Below the pieces are notes generated by a model that worked only from the letters and a program-made list of their open reading frames with translations, was not told where the DNA came from and ran no database searches. A DNA stretch of 64,000 bases from Nodosilinea sp. FACHB-131. Lineage in GTDB: Bacteria; Cyanobacteriota; Cyanobacteriia; Phormidesmidales; Phormidesmidaceae. Position 1 is the first letter of the stretch; the number at the start of each line of letters is the position of its first letter. Of this stretch, positions 9,176 through 17,530 are shown piece by piece. Location of the stretch: contig NZ_JACJOF010000016.1 of the NCBI RefSeq assembly GCF_014695395.1, forward strand, positions 62,001 to 126,000, written 5' to 3'. Position numbers and translations under genes: made by a program.

Positions 9176-9592
9176 TTAAGGAGCCGTCTCTGGCTCTGGA
9201 TTCTTCACACTGGCGTCGATTTCATCGAGAGTTTGCAGCACCAGTCGCTTGGCCTGCAACTCCCAGCCCAGCTTTTGCACCTGAAAGGCCACGTAGAACC
9301 CTACGCCCGTGGCAATAAAATCTAGAGGTTGCTGTCCTGAAATACCCAGCAGCAGCCCCAGTCCGCCAATGCCCCAAAAGGGCAGGGCCACTGTCTGGCG
9401 GTTTTCTTCAATCAGCTTGGCGACAAAGTTGTTGGGAATGCTCGCCGCCACCTCCTCCCGCACGACCTGCTGCTGGGGGTAGGGCACAGCAAAGCTAAAC
9501 TTGCGGCGCAGCTTCTCAATCTTGCGGGCATCGGTGCTGTACTCTGTCAGCTCGTCTTCTGCCATCCGAATGAGCTGCTCAGCTTGGGTCAT
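9176..9592 (-). CDS. Hypothetical protein with two membrane segments
   Basis: A 138-residue protein with a basic/acidic soluble N-terminal half (coiled-coil-like, residues 1-65) and two hydrophobic segments at about 70-87 (WGIGGLGLLLGIS) and 92-108 (FIATGVGFYVAF), forming a hairpin, then a helical C-terminus ending in Pro/Glu. The layout fits a small anchored protein with both ends in the cytoplasm. No catalytic motif is seen and I do not recognise the family. It stands alone, 130 bases downstream of the transporter cluster start region on the other side. Confidence 0.6.
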   Translation of the reverse strand: MTQAEQLIRMAEDELTEYSTDARKIEKLRRKFSFAVPYPQQQVVREEVAASIPNNFVAKLIEENRQTVALPFWGIGGLGLLLGISGQQPLDFIATGVGFYVAFQVQKLGWELQAKRLVLQTLDEIDASVKNPEPETAP

Positions 9593-9720
9593 GGAAAATA
9601 TCTCAGGCTAGGTACAAGGGCGGCCAGGGTTGAAGACAAACGTCTTAGGGTCGCCGGTTTTTATTATCCCACTGCAATGATCCTGCGAATACTTTGGTCC
9701 TCAGATGAGAAGTCAGGCCG

Positions 9721-10668
9721 CTAATCGCTCTGTCCTAGGGCCCCCGGAGCGCCGGTCAGGGTGCGCTTAGGTGAGCATGTGGCAACCATGATCAGCAGGG
9801 TCAGAATGTATGGGGCGGCGTTGAACAGGTAATAGTACGAGTCAATGCCCACTGACTGGAACGCGGGCCCTAGCGCCTGGGCTCCGCCAAACAGCAGTGA
9901 GGCCCATAGACACTGCCACGGCTGCCAGCGCGCAAAAATAACCAGGGCCACCGCCATCAACCCTTGGCCGCTGGAGATGCGCTCGGTCCAGACGCCAGGG
10001 TAAAACAGCGATAGACTGGCCCCGCCAATGCCCGCCAAGAAGCTGCCCGCCACAATGCTGGCCATGCGCACCCAAAAAATCGAAATTCCCATGGCCAAGG
10101 CAGCATCGGGGCTGTCGCCTACGGCCCGCACGTAGAGACCCCAGCGGGTCGATTTGAAAAACCAGCTCATCAACGGTACGATCGCCACCCCCAGCAGAAA
10201 CAGCGGGCTGATTTGCAGCGCCGACTGCACCTGGGATAGGCTGCTCCAGCCGCCAGCCGCCAGCGTTGGCAACTGGGGAGCCTGGGGCTGAATGAAGGGC
10301 TTGCCCAAAAAGTTGGCCAGTCCGCCACCAAAGATAATCATGGCGATGCCCACCGCCACATCGTTGACCCGGGGCTGCTGCGCCAGCCAGCCGTGGATTG
10401 TCCCCAGTCCCATGCCCGCGGCCCCTGCCGTCAGCACTCCTAGCCAAGGCGCTAGGGTGGGGCCAACAATGCCTGAACTCAGGTAGGAGACGGCGTAGGC
10501 GCTCATTGCTCCCATCAGCAGGGTGCCCTCTAGACCAAGGTTGATTTTGCCGCTTTTCTCCGTTAGGCACTCACCCAAACTGACCAGCAGAAAGGGCACG
10601 CTGCCCCGCAGGGTACCGGCCAAGATGCCCAGGGGCACGCCCCACCAGCCCAGTGCTTCCGTTGCCAT
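9721..10668 (-). CDS. BMP-type ABC importer permease 2 (YufQ/NupQ-like)
   Basis: Inner-membrane permease of 315 residues with about eight to ten hydrophobic helices; the family motif EKSGKINLGLEGTLLMGA near residues 36-54 is characteristic of the BPD_transp_2 permeases that import purine nucleosides or related compounds. It lies 119 bases downstream of its sister permease, and the gap holds a C-rich low-complexity stretch. Together with the binding protein upstream it forms a BMP-family importer. No ATPase gene is present in the cluster. Confidence 0.88.
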   Translation of the reverse strand: MATEALGWWGVPLGILAGTLRGSVPFLLVSLGECLTEKSGKINLGLEGTLLMGAMSAYAVSYLSSGIVGPTLAPWLGVLTAGAAGMGLGTIHGWLAQQPRVNDVAVGIAMIIFGGGLANFLGKPFIQPQAPQLPTLAAGGWSSLSQVQSALQISPLFLLGVAIVPLMSWFFKSTRWGLYVRAVGDSPDAALAMGISIFWVRMASIVAGSFLAGIGGASLSLFYPGVWTERISSGQGLMAVALVIFARWQPWQCLWASLLFGGAQALGPAFQSVGIDSYYYLFNAAPYILTLLIMVATCSPKRTLTGAPGALGQSD

Positions 10669-10739
10669 TGCTTCCCCTCACGTGTTGATAATTCGGCCTA
10701 TTCGGCAAGCTTCCTGCTGCGCATCCCGTAGGTGCTGAG

Positions 10740-10796
10740 TGCCTAACCCATCCACCCGCCTACCCGCCTACCCATCCACCCATCCATCTACCCAGC
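10740..10796. repeat. C-rich low-complexity tract between permease genes
   Basis: A run of near-repeats of ACCCATCC/ACCCGCCT. Its complement is the same kind of GGATGGGT sequence seen at 63930-63960 and resembles the purine-rich fillers found in several other gaps of this window. Confidence 0.6.
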
Positions 10797-11873
10797 CACA
10801 GCTGCACCTTCAGCTTGGATCTCGCGCTCCTGAAACACCTTAAAGCGCCCGTAGAGCGATTCGCTGTAGAGCACACAGAGAAAAACAATGCCTTGAAAAA
10901 CCATCACGGTAGCGTCGGGCAGGTTGTGCGATCGCTGCAAAATGCCACCGCTGGCCAAAATGCCTCCCAGCAGCACCGACACCAGCACCGTAGCCAGAGG
11001 GTTGTGGCGGGCTACGAAGGCGACCAAAATTCCGGCGTAGCCGTAGTTCGACACAATCGATTCATTCAACCGCTTCTGTACGGCGGCGACTTCTACCATG
11101 CCCGCTAGCCCGGCGCAGGAGCCGGCTAAGAAACACACTGCCAGGGTGAGCTTGCCCACCGGCAGCCCGGCAATGCGGGCGGCGCGCACATTGCCCCCGG
11201 CGGTACGGGCGGCAAAGCCAAAGGTGGTGCGCTGCATCAAAATGTAGGCCAGAGCCGAAGCCACCAGACCGTAGACCAACCCCCAGTGCACCCGGGTGTC
11301 AGGCAGATTGCCCAGCCAGGCGGCTGGGGCAATTTCAAAGCTGGAGGGCTTGCTGACAAAGGCGGGGTCGCGCAGGGGGCCTTGCACCAGGTGGTTCATG
11401 AGGGCGATCGCAACGTAGTTCAGCAGCAGGCTGCTGATGGTTTCGTTCACCCCCCGGTAGTGGCGCAGGGCTCCTGCCACCACTATCCATAGGCCCCCAG
11501 CCACGAGGCTACCCAGGGCCATAGCCAGCAGCACCAGTTCGCCAGGCAAACTCGACCCCAGGGCCAGACCCACCAGCACCGCCGCTAGGCCCCCCACCAC
11601 CAGCGCCCCTTCGTTGCCAATAATCACCAGCCCCAGTCGGGCCGGTAGAGCCGTGCACAGGGCCGTCAGCATCAGCGGTGAAGCGCGCAGCAGCGTGTTT
11701 TGCCAGGCGCTCCAGCTGCCAAAGGCGGCTCGATAGATGGAGGCATACACCGCTAGGGGGTTGGCTCCAACCAGGGCACAAAATACCCCGAAGATTATTA
11801 GGGCAGACAGCACTGCCCCCATGGGCAGCGCCACTGATTCAAGGGATCGCCGCCAGGTTGTTGTCAACGCCAT
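10788..11873 (-). CDS. BMP-type ABC importer permease 1 (YufP/NupP-like)
   Basis: Inner-membrane permease of 361 residues, BPD_transp_2 family, first permease of the importer. About ten hydrophobic helices are visible; the conserved central stretch reads IGNEGALVVGG (near 86-96), and RGVNETISSLLLNYVA near 140-155 is typical of the YufP/NupP subgroup. It begins 9 bases after the stop of the binding-protein gene, so the genes are cotranscribed. The C-terminal end overlaps a low-complexity stretch that continues into the intergenic gap. Confidence 0.88.
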   Translation of the reverse strand: MALTTTWRRSLESVALPMGAVLSALIIFGVFCALVGANPLAVYASIYRAAFGSWSAWQNTLLRASPLMLTALCTALPARLGLVIIGNEGALVVGGLAAVLVGLALGSSLPGELVLLAMALGSLVAGGLWIVVAGALRHYRGVNETISSLLLNYVAIALMNHLVQGPLRDPAFVSKPSSFEIAPAAWLGNLPDTRVHWGLVYGLVASALAYILMQRTTFGFAARTAGGNVRAARIAGLPVGKLTLAVCFLAGSCAGLAGMVEVAAVQKRLNESIVSNYGYAGILVAFVARHNPLATVLVSVLLGGILASGGILQRSHNLPDATVMVFQGIVFLCVLYSESLYGRFKVFQEREIQAEGAAVAG

Positions 11874-11882
11874 GGTGATGTC

Positions 11883-13076
11883 CTAGCTAATGGACCCGAT
11901 GACACCTTCGACAAAGTAATCCATTTTCTCAAGCTCGACATTGTCGGTTTTGAGCTGCTGGTCGACGGGCAAAATTTCGCTCCCGGTGTTGGTCTTGAGC
12001 GGCCCCTGGTAGATCACGATCTCGCCAGATTTGATGCCAGCGATGGCGGCATCGCCAGCGGCCTTGGCCTCGTCACTGACAGCCGGACCGTAGGCCGACA
12101 GCTTGCAGAAGCTATCGGCTAGCCCGCCCCGCAAAACGTGGGGAATGTCGCCAGCCATGAGGGTTTTCCCGGCCATGAAGTCCTTGCCCAGGGCGGTGTA
12201 AATGCTGGACCAGTCCCATTCGGCTCCGGTGAGGTAGCCCTTAGGGGCCAGGGGGCTCTGGTCGGCGTGGTAGCCCGAGGTCATCACCCCGCGCCGTTCG
12301 GCGGTTTCCATCACCACCTTGGGGCTATCGACGTGGCAGGTGATCACTTCAATGCCCTGGTCGGCCATGCTGTTGGTGGCCTCGGCCTCTTTCACCGGCA
12401 CCGACCAGTCGCCGGTAAAGATCACCTGGGTGGTGGCGGCTGGGTTGACCGACCTGGCCCCTAGAGTAAAGCTGTTGACGTTGCGCAGCAGCTGCGGAAT
12501 GGGCTTAGCCGCCACAAACCCCAGCTTGCCGGCTGGGCTCATCTGGGCCGCTACCACCCCGGCCACGTACTGGGCTTCGTCGATGTAGCCAAAGTAGCTA
12601 CAGATATTTTTGGGGTGCACGCCCTCCTGGTAGAGCCCCCCGGCGTGGAAAAACTGCACGTCGGGAAACTCTTCCGCCATGGCGAGAATGTGGGGGTCAA
12701 AGTAGCCAAAGGAGGTGGGGAACAGCGCCTTGACCCCATCGATTTCGATCATGCTGCGCATGGCTTCGGCCACCGCGGTGGTTTCGGGCACGCTGGCCTC
12801 TTCCACTAGGCGAATGCCGGGCACGTTGGCGACCATGGCTGCGGCCCCTTGGGCATGGGCCTGGTTGTAGCCAAAGTCATCCTTCGGCCCGACGTAGATG
12901 AAGCCCACGACCAGTTCTTCTGGGGCAGATCCATCGGTGGCCGCGCTGCCCTCGGTGCCAGGCGACTGGGCGCAGCCGGTGCTCAACTTGGCCGTCAGCC
13001 CAAAGGCGGAGGAGGCCAGCAGCCCCCGCACCACCTGCCGTCGCGATAGGCGAAAAGAACGGTTGCGATCGCTCAT
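11883..13076 (-). CDS. BMP family ABC transporter substrate-binding protein
   Basis: Periplasmic binding protein of 397 residues, family of Bacillus YufN and Treponema PnrA, which bind purine nucleosides. The N-terminus carries twin arginines (SRRQVVRGLLASSAFG) followed by a cysteine in STGCAQ, so it is probably Tat-exported and perhaps lipid-anchored, although the lipobox is weak. The mature domain begins VGFIYVGPKDDFGYNQAH, a hallmark of the family (ligand-binding Asp and Asn), and has an EVITCHVDSP motif. First gene of the importer operon. In several cyanobacterial genomes related proteins are annotated as purine-binding. Confidence 0.9.
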   Translation of the reverse strand: MSDRNRSFRLSRRQVVRGLLASSAFGLTAKLSTGCAQSPGTEGSAATDGSAPEELVVGFIYVGPKDDFGYNQAHAQGAAAMVANVPGIRLVEEASVPETTAVAEAMRSMIEIDGVKALFPTSFGYFDPHILAMAEEFPDVQFFHAGGLYQEGVHPKNICSYFGYIDEAQYVAGVVAAQMSPAGKLGFVAAKPIPQLLRNVNSFTLGARSVNPAATTQVIFTGDWSVPVKEAEATNSMADQGIEVITCHVDSPKVVMETAERRGVMTSGYHADQSPLAPKGYLTGAEWDWSSIYTALGKDFMAGKTLMAGDIPHVLRGGLADSFCKLSAYGPAVSDEAKAAGDAAIAGIKSGEIVIYQGPLKTNTGSEILPVDQQLKTDNVELEKMDYFVEGVIGSIS

Positions 13077-13300
13077 TGTGGAACTCTCTCCTGTACAGGG
13101 GCAAACAATAACAGTGTCAGACTCACAGCTCTGGTTACGAACCGAACCGCCTGTGAGATCGCCTCGATTCGTGAACGGCTGCCCTTAGCTTTTACACCAT
13201 CATCTAAGAATTGGTAAAAGCTTCTGAAGTAGTTGTAGCAAAAACCACACTTCGCCGGGTTCTTCGCCACTATCTAAAGATAGAGATTGGCTAAAGCAAA

Positions 13301-13326
13301 GCCCCAAAGTTAAGCGACTTTGGGGC
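13301..13326 (-). terminator. Hairpin after the nucleotidyltransferase gene
   Basis: A perfect 10-base inverted repeat, GCCCCAAAGT / ACTTTGGGGC, with a 6-base loop; on the minus strand it is followed by TTTGCTTT. It lies 35 bases beyond the stop of the gene at 13361, a position expected for an intrinsic terminator. Confidence 0.7.
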
Positions 13327-13360
13327 AAAGGGTGATTGGCTTAGGCTTGAGTTGAGCGCT

Positions 13361-14527
13361 CTAAATGTGCTGCTCTAGCAGCTCGGCGATCGCCCGGTGC
13401 TCCACAGGCGGCACCAACGGAAACTCTTGACGGGTATCGGTAATCAGCCAGTCGAGGGCAGCTGCCTTCATGTCGATGGAAGCGCCGGTTTTATCCACGC
13501 AGTAGCGACCAAACACTAGCTTGTCCACCAAGCGCACTCCGGGGCCAATGCGCGAATATTCAAAGATCACGCTCTTGTCGACGATCGCCCCGCTGCAGAT
13601 TGAGCAGTTGTTGCCAATGGCGCTGGGACCAATGATGGTGGCTCCATCCTCAATGTGGGTCATGCCGCCGATGTAGACCGGCCCTTCGATGTTGACTTTA
13701 TCCCAGTTGGCCTTAACGTTGAGACCCACATAGACGCCAGGGCGAATCTCTTGACCGGGAACGTCTACCAAATTGACCACGCCGGTGAGCACGTCTTGAA
13801 TGGCGCGCCAGTAGTCAGGCACCTTGCCAATGTCGACCCACTCAAACTCCATGGGAATGCCGTAGAAGGGGGCATTGTTGGCCACCAGCTTAGGCAGCAG
13901 GTCGCCGCCAATATCAAACGACACGCCAGAGGGAATGTAGTCAAACACCTGCGGCTCGAAGATGTAGATGCCGGTGTTGATCTCGGTGCTGAGGGCCTCT
14001 TCGACGGAGGGCTTTTCCTGGAATGACTTGACTCGCCCTTCGGAGTCGGTGACTACGACCCCATAGCTGGGCACCTGCTTGAGGGGCACAGTCTTGGTAA
14101 TAATCGTGGCGATGGAGCCCTTCTCGCGGTGGCGGCGCACGGCCTCGGTAAGGTCGAGGTCGATCAGCGCATCGCCGCAGAGCACCACAAAGGTGTCGTC
14201 AAAAAAGGGTGAAAAGTCCTGAATCTTACGCATGCCCCCAGCCGAACCGATTGCGTCACCCACCAGTTCGCCATTTTCTTCGATGCGGCCCTCAAAGGAG
14301 TAGGCCAGCTCAACCCCAAAGCGCTGCCCGTCGCGGAAGTAGCCCTCAATCTCGTTGGCCAGGTGGCTGACGTTTACCATAATCTGGTCGAACCCGTGCT
14401 GGCGCAGCAGCTCCAGCAAGAACTCCATCACCGGTTTCTGCATGATCGGAATCATGGGCTTGGGAATGGTGTAGGTGATGGGCCGTACGCGGGTGCCTTT
14501 ACCGGCAGCCAAGATCATGGCTTTCAT
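13361..14527 (-). CDS. Sugar-1-phosphate nucleotidyltransferase, probably mannose-1-phosphate guanylyltransferase
   Basis: Makes an NDP-sugar from a sugar 1-phosphate and NTP for polysaccharide or glycoprotein synthesis. The N-terminal catalytic domain has the signature AAGKGTRVRPITYTIPKPM at residues 7-25 and the metal-binding Asp in LCGDALIDLDL near 115. The C-terminal third has hexapeptide (left-handed beta-helix) repeats, e.g. GPVYIGGMTHIEDGATIIG. At 388 residues it is longer than GlmU-less minimal enzymes and fits bacterial GMP-mannose pyrophosphorylase-like proteins. The NTP and sugar cannot be settled from sequence; glucose-1-phosphate is the alternative. Monocistronic by spacing. Confidence 0.85.
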   Translation of the reverse strand: MKAMILAAGKGTRVRPITYTIPKPMIPIMQKPVMEFLLELLRQHGFDQIMVNVSHLANEIEGYFRDGQRFGVELAYSFEGRIEENGELVGDAIGSAGGMRKIQDFSPFFDDTFVVLCGDALIDLDLTEAVRRHREKGSIATIITKTVPLKQVPSYGVVVTDSEGRVKSFQEKPSVEEALSTEINTGIYIFEPQVFDYIPSGVSFDIGGDLLPKLVANNAPFYGIPMEFEWVDIGKVPDYWRAIQDVLTGVVNLVDVPGQEIRPGVYVGLNVKANWDKVNIEGPVYIGGMTHIEDGATIIGPSAIGNNCSICSGAIVDKSVIFEYSRIGPGVRLVDKLVFGRYCVDKTGASIDMKAAALDWLITDTRQEFPLVPPVEHRAIAELLEQHI

Positions 14528-14770
14528 ATGAATAGGATCCTTAGATTTATGGGGTTATGATCTGTAGAGTAGTTTTGCTAGTTCAGGCTGTAGCCGCCTA
14601 CCCAGAAAAAGCTGGAAACAACGTCAACCTAGGGCGATCGCACTTGGTCATGCTAACAGCGCCTAAAACCAGAGCACTGGTAACCCATCGACCTTCAACG
14701 AGTCCTTACACTTTCTTTAAAATAGCCCGGCAGCCCTCGAAACGGTAATCTTCCTGAGGACCTGTCCGTC

Positions 14771-15637
14771 TTAGTCAGGCAGAATAAAGGCCGGCAGTTC
14801 GGCCTCTGCTGCGGTGAGAGGGGCGCGATTGAGATTTCTAACCCGTAAATCGCCGTAGAACTGATCCTGGCCGAGCTCTACCTTGGACTGGGCCGAGAGA
14901 AATAGCAGCCCCCAAAACACCCCTACCTTTTCGTGGACGGCGGCGGCGTGGGGCGTTTCAAAGTCGTGGGCGTCTTCGAGATCGGCGGGCTTAAACTGGG
15001 GCCAATGCTCTAGCAACAGTTCAAAGTCAATCCACAGAGTGTCTTCGCCCAGCTCGTCCCAGTACCGATCGAGGAAGGCTTCGAGGGCGGCGGCAATTTC
15101 AGAGAGGTTTTCCTGGTGGGCCAGCTGGGCAATGGCGCGCACGGCTTGGCGCTGGGGTTGGGGTCGGGCTCGCCGGGCTCGCAGGCGTGGGGCGTGATCG
15201 GCCATCACCGTGGCCATGGTTTCGAGCTGCTGAATCAGCTCCTGGAGCGTGACCTGCCGCCGCTGGGGAATGGGGGCGACGGCGCGACGGTGCAGGTGCC
15301 GCTCCAGGTTGCGGGGCAGGGGCACCAGGTCAGGAATGTCCTCTTCCCACACCTCTTCGGGGTTGGCTTCGGCCTCGGCTTCGGCTTCGGCCCGCACCAT
15401 GGTGTCGGCCTTGAGCAGCACCAGCATGGAGGCGTAGAGAAACCCCTGGCCCGACTCAGATAGGTTGGCTTCGTAGGGAGTGCGGCCCTGGCTGGCCAAG
15501 GTTTCGGCCTGGCTCTTGAGCAGCGACAGAAAGCGATCGATGACGTCGATTACTTTGACATCCCACGGGTCGATTTCGCCCTGATCGGCCAGGTCGATGA
15601 GAAATGCGATCGCAGTTTGAGCCAGGGACGATGACAT
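14771..15637 (-). CDS. scpA: Segregation and condensation protein A
   Basis: Kleisin subunit that bridges the SMC heads of the chromosome-condensing complex with ScpB. Residues 1-95 form the N-terminal SMC-neck-binding helices (LIDLADQGEIDPWDVKVIDV is the family's most conserved stretch), the middle is an Arg/Glu-rich linker, and the C-terminal winged-helix part (LFLSAQSKVELGQDQFYGDL) binds the SMC cap. A run of six alternating Ala-Glu residues near 100-110 comes from a GCCTCGG-type repeat at 15361-15390. Length (288) is a little above the family average because of the linker. ScpB and SMC are not in the window. Confidence 0.9.
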   Translation of the reverse strand: MSSSLAQTAIAFLIDLADQGEIDPWDVKVIDVIDRFLSLLKSQAETLASQGRTPYEANLSESGQGFLYASMLVLLKADTMVRAEAEAEAEANPEEVWEEDIPDLVPLPRNLERHLHRRAVAPIPQRRQVTLQELIQQLETMATVMADHAPRLRARRARPQPQRQAVRAIAQLAHQENLSEIAAALEAFLDRYWDELGEDTLWIDFELLLEHWPQFKPADLEDAHDFETPHAAAVHEKVGVFWGLLFLSAQSKVELGQDQFYGDLRVRNLNRAPLTAAEAELPAFILPD

Positions 15638-15722
15638 AGATCGGGCGGTGCAAAAGCTTAGAGATCGCTAGACAGCCCCTGCTGTCTGAGGCGCCGTGAC
15701 GCGGCTATCGGCCCATGATAGC

Positions 15723-15968
15723 TCAAAGGCCCGTTTTACCTAACGACTCTATCACCGCATTGATTAGCGCTGGTCCCCAGATTGTCGCCATTACCCCGCA
15801 CCCAATGATCACGAAACCGGCCTTAGCGATTTGCATTGAATCAAGGCTGAGTGGAGAGCCGTAAGAGAGCGGCAGCGCAACTAGCACAGCGCCTAGGGCA
15901 GCACCCCCGGCAAACCGCAAGGCCCACCTGAGGGGTGAGTGCTGAGTAAGGTCACTATTCTCGGGCAC
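15723..15968 (-). CDS. Small hypothetical membrane protein, 81 aa
   Basis: Starts at a GTG at 15968. After a 15-residue polar N-terminus come two hydrophobic segments, about residues 20-37 (GGAALGAVLVALPLSYG) and 47-68 (AGFVIIGCGVMATIWG), so probably a two-helix hairpin in the inner or thylakoid membrane. No recognisable family. It precedes the LapA gene on the same strand by roughly 100 bases and may be independent. Small size and absence of motif leave the call uncertain. Confidence 0.5.
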   Translation of the reverse strand: MPENSDLTQHSPLRWALRFAGGAALGAVLVALPLSYGSPLSLDSMQIAKAGFVIIGCGVMATIWGPALINAVIESLGKTGL

Positions 15969-16066
15969 TATGACGTCTTCTTGAACTCAATATTCGTCCA
16001 TCAGCCAGATCATAACAACTGAGGTTGATGGCGATCTAGCTCACACGTCCAGCTCGCTGGTTGCAA

Positions 16067-16414
16067 TTAAGCGACCGCTTCTCCATCTTCGACCTGGGCG
16101 GCGGGCAGCAGCAGGCTCTGTTCTTCGAGCTTGACCTGGTAGCGCTGCACATCCTGCTCCAGTTCCTGAATGCGAACTTCTCGCTGCTGCACCTGCTTTC
16201 CAAAAGACATATAGCCCTGCACCTGTGCCCAGACGCTAAATACCCAGGCAAACACTGCCCCAATGCCCATCGCCATAATTAGCTCGACGCACAGCGGGGC
16301 TTCCACATCCAGGCCAGGGGCAATGTGAATTAGCACCCGTTCAGTGTTCTCAATGCCAAATAGCACCAGGGCTAGGGCAATTACAAAGATAACGACGAAA
16401 TTTATCTGCCTCAT
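16067..16414 (-). CDS. LapA/DUF1049 family inner-membrane protein
   Basis: A small envelope protein with two hydrophobic helices (about residues 4-24 and 42-62) followed by a coiled coil of about 40 residues (QVQQREVRIQELEQDVQR) reaching into the cytoplasm. E. coli LapA is an assembly partner in lipopolysaccharide control; in cyanobacteria the role of the family is not settled. Start at the ATG at 16414 (MRQINFVVIF); an upstream ATG at 16441 adds nine polar residues before the first helix. Confidence 0.8.
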   Translation of the reverse strand: MRQINFVVIFVIALALVLFGIENTERVLIHIAPGLDVEAPLCVELIMAMGIGAVFAWVFSVWAQVQGYMSFGKQVQQREVRIQELEQDVQRYQVKLEEQSLLLPAAQVEDGEAVA

Positions 16415-16604
16415 GGCTCTGGGCCTCCCATCGCTAGTCAAATTCGCTAGGTCTATTTAACCAGGCAAGCTTTGTTTTTGGGTAAAGGTTTTTAGGAAAT
16501 GAGAGGTGAGTAACGTTAAGAGCTGAGGAAGATGGGGAAGGTGAGGGAGTTTGGTGCTGTTGGCGTAGAGGCTTTACCAGTCGAAGCAGAGGGTGGGGAA
16601 GTGC

Positions 16605-17402
16605 TTAGGGGTTGGGGAACCTGGGTTTAAAGATGCGGTAGCGGAGGCCGTAGCCTGCCAGCATTAGGGCTACGATGCCGAGGGTGCCGATCGCGATCGC
16701 ATTGGGCAGCCAGAAGGTGGCATCAATGGTTGTAATTTCGCCAGGTTCGAGGGGCCAGGTAGCTCCGGTAGCATCCTGCTTGGTGGGGGGAGTGGCGGTG
16801 GGCAAAAGTTGGAGGCCCCAGGGCACTTGCAGCCGAAAGCGCAGGTCTGCCCAAGGGGCCGGCGCAGCCGAATCGTCTCCGTTCGGGGGGAGCTGACGCA
16901 AGTCGAGGGCGTAGGTGAGGTGGGTGCGGCTGGCCAGCAGCCAGTTGGTTTGATCGATGTCTAGGGCAAAGGGAACTGGTTCCCAGCCGGGCAGTTGTAG
17001 GTAGGTAGGGCCGTCGGCGAGGGACGCTTCGGCAAGGACAGATTCAATCGCTGGGGCAGCGGTAGCAGCAAAAAGCTGCTGAAAGCGATCGCCCAAGTCG
17101 GCGGCGGTACCAAAGGGCACAGTGAGGGTAACGGTTTGCGAGCTTTGGCTGAGCTGGCCGCCGAGGGGGCGTGATCGCACCTTCAGTTCCTCTAGCCAGG
17201 GTTCGAGGGTGGGTTGGGCCAGGGCAGCACCGCGATCGCTTAAATTAATCGTCTGCGAAATCTGGCCGTGGCTCTGGTGGTCAAAGCGCAGGGTGAGGTC
17301 GTAGCGCAGGCAGCCGCTGAGCAGCAGGGGCAGCAGCAGCAGCAGCGTTTCCCGGAGGGGTCGCTGCGCGAATCGCTTCAGAATAATTTGAATAGGTTGC
17401 AT
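16605..17402 (-). CDS. DUF3153 domain lipoprotein
   Basis: A cyanobacterial envelope protein of about 265 residues from the ATG at 17402 (an ATG at 17429 is possible). The signal ends in a lipobox, LLLSGC, and is preceded by a leucine-rich core. The extracytoplasmic part is beta-rich (RYDLTLRFDHQSHG, PFGTAADLGDRF), and a hydrophobic segment near the C-terminus (AIGTLGIVALMLAGYGL) ends in a basic RYRIFKPR tail. So the protein is anchored at both ends, lipid at the N-terminus and helix at the C-terminus. No enzymatic motif; function unknown. Confidence 0.75.
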   Translation of the reverse strand: MQPIQIILKRFAQRPLRETLLLLLPLLLSGCLRYDLTLRFDHQSHGQISQTINLSDRGAALAQPTLEPWLEELKVRSRPLGGQLSQSSQTVTLTVPFGTAADLGDRFQQLFAATAAPAIESVLAEASLADGPTYLQLPGWEPVPFALDIDQTNWLLASRTHLTYALDLRQLPPNGDDSAAPAPWADLRFRLQVPWGLQLLPTATPPTKQDATGATWPLEPGEITTIDATFWLPNAIAIGTLGIVALMLAGYGLRYRIFKPRFPNP

Positions 17403-17530
17403 TAGCCTTCCGGTGAGCCCCAGTGCCATGTACCAAAATCACTCAAAATCAATCTTTGTGTCCAGTTTCGCAGCTCTGGCCAAAGCTATACCATTAGAGC
17501 CATAGATTCAACGGTAGCCGGTGGTGTTGT

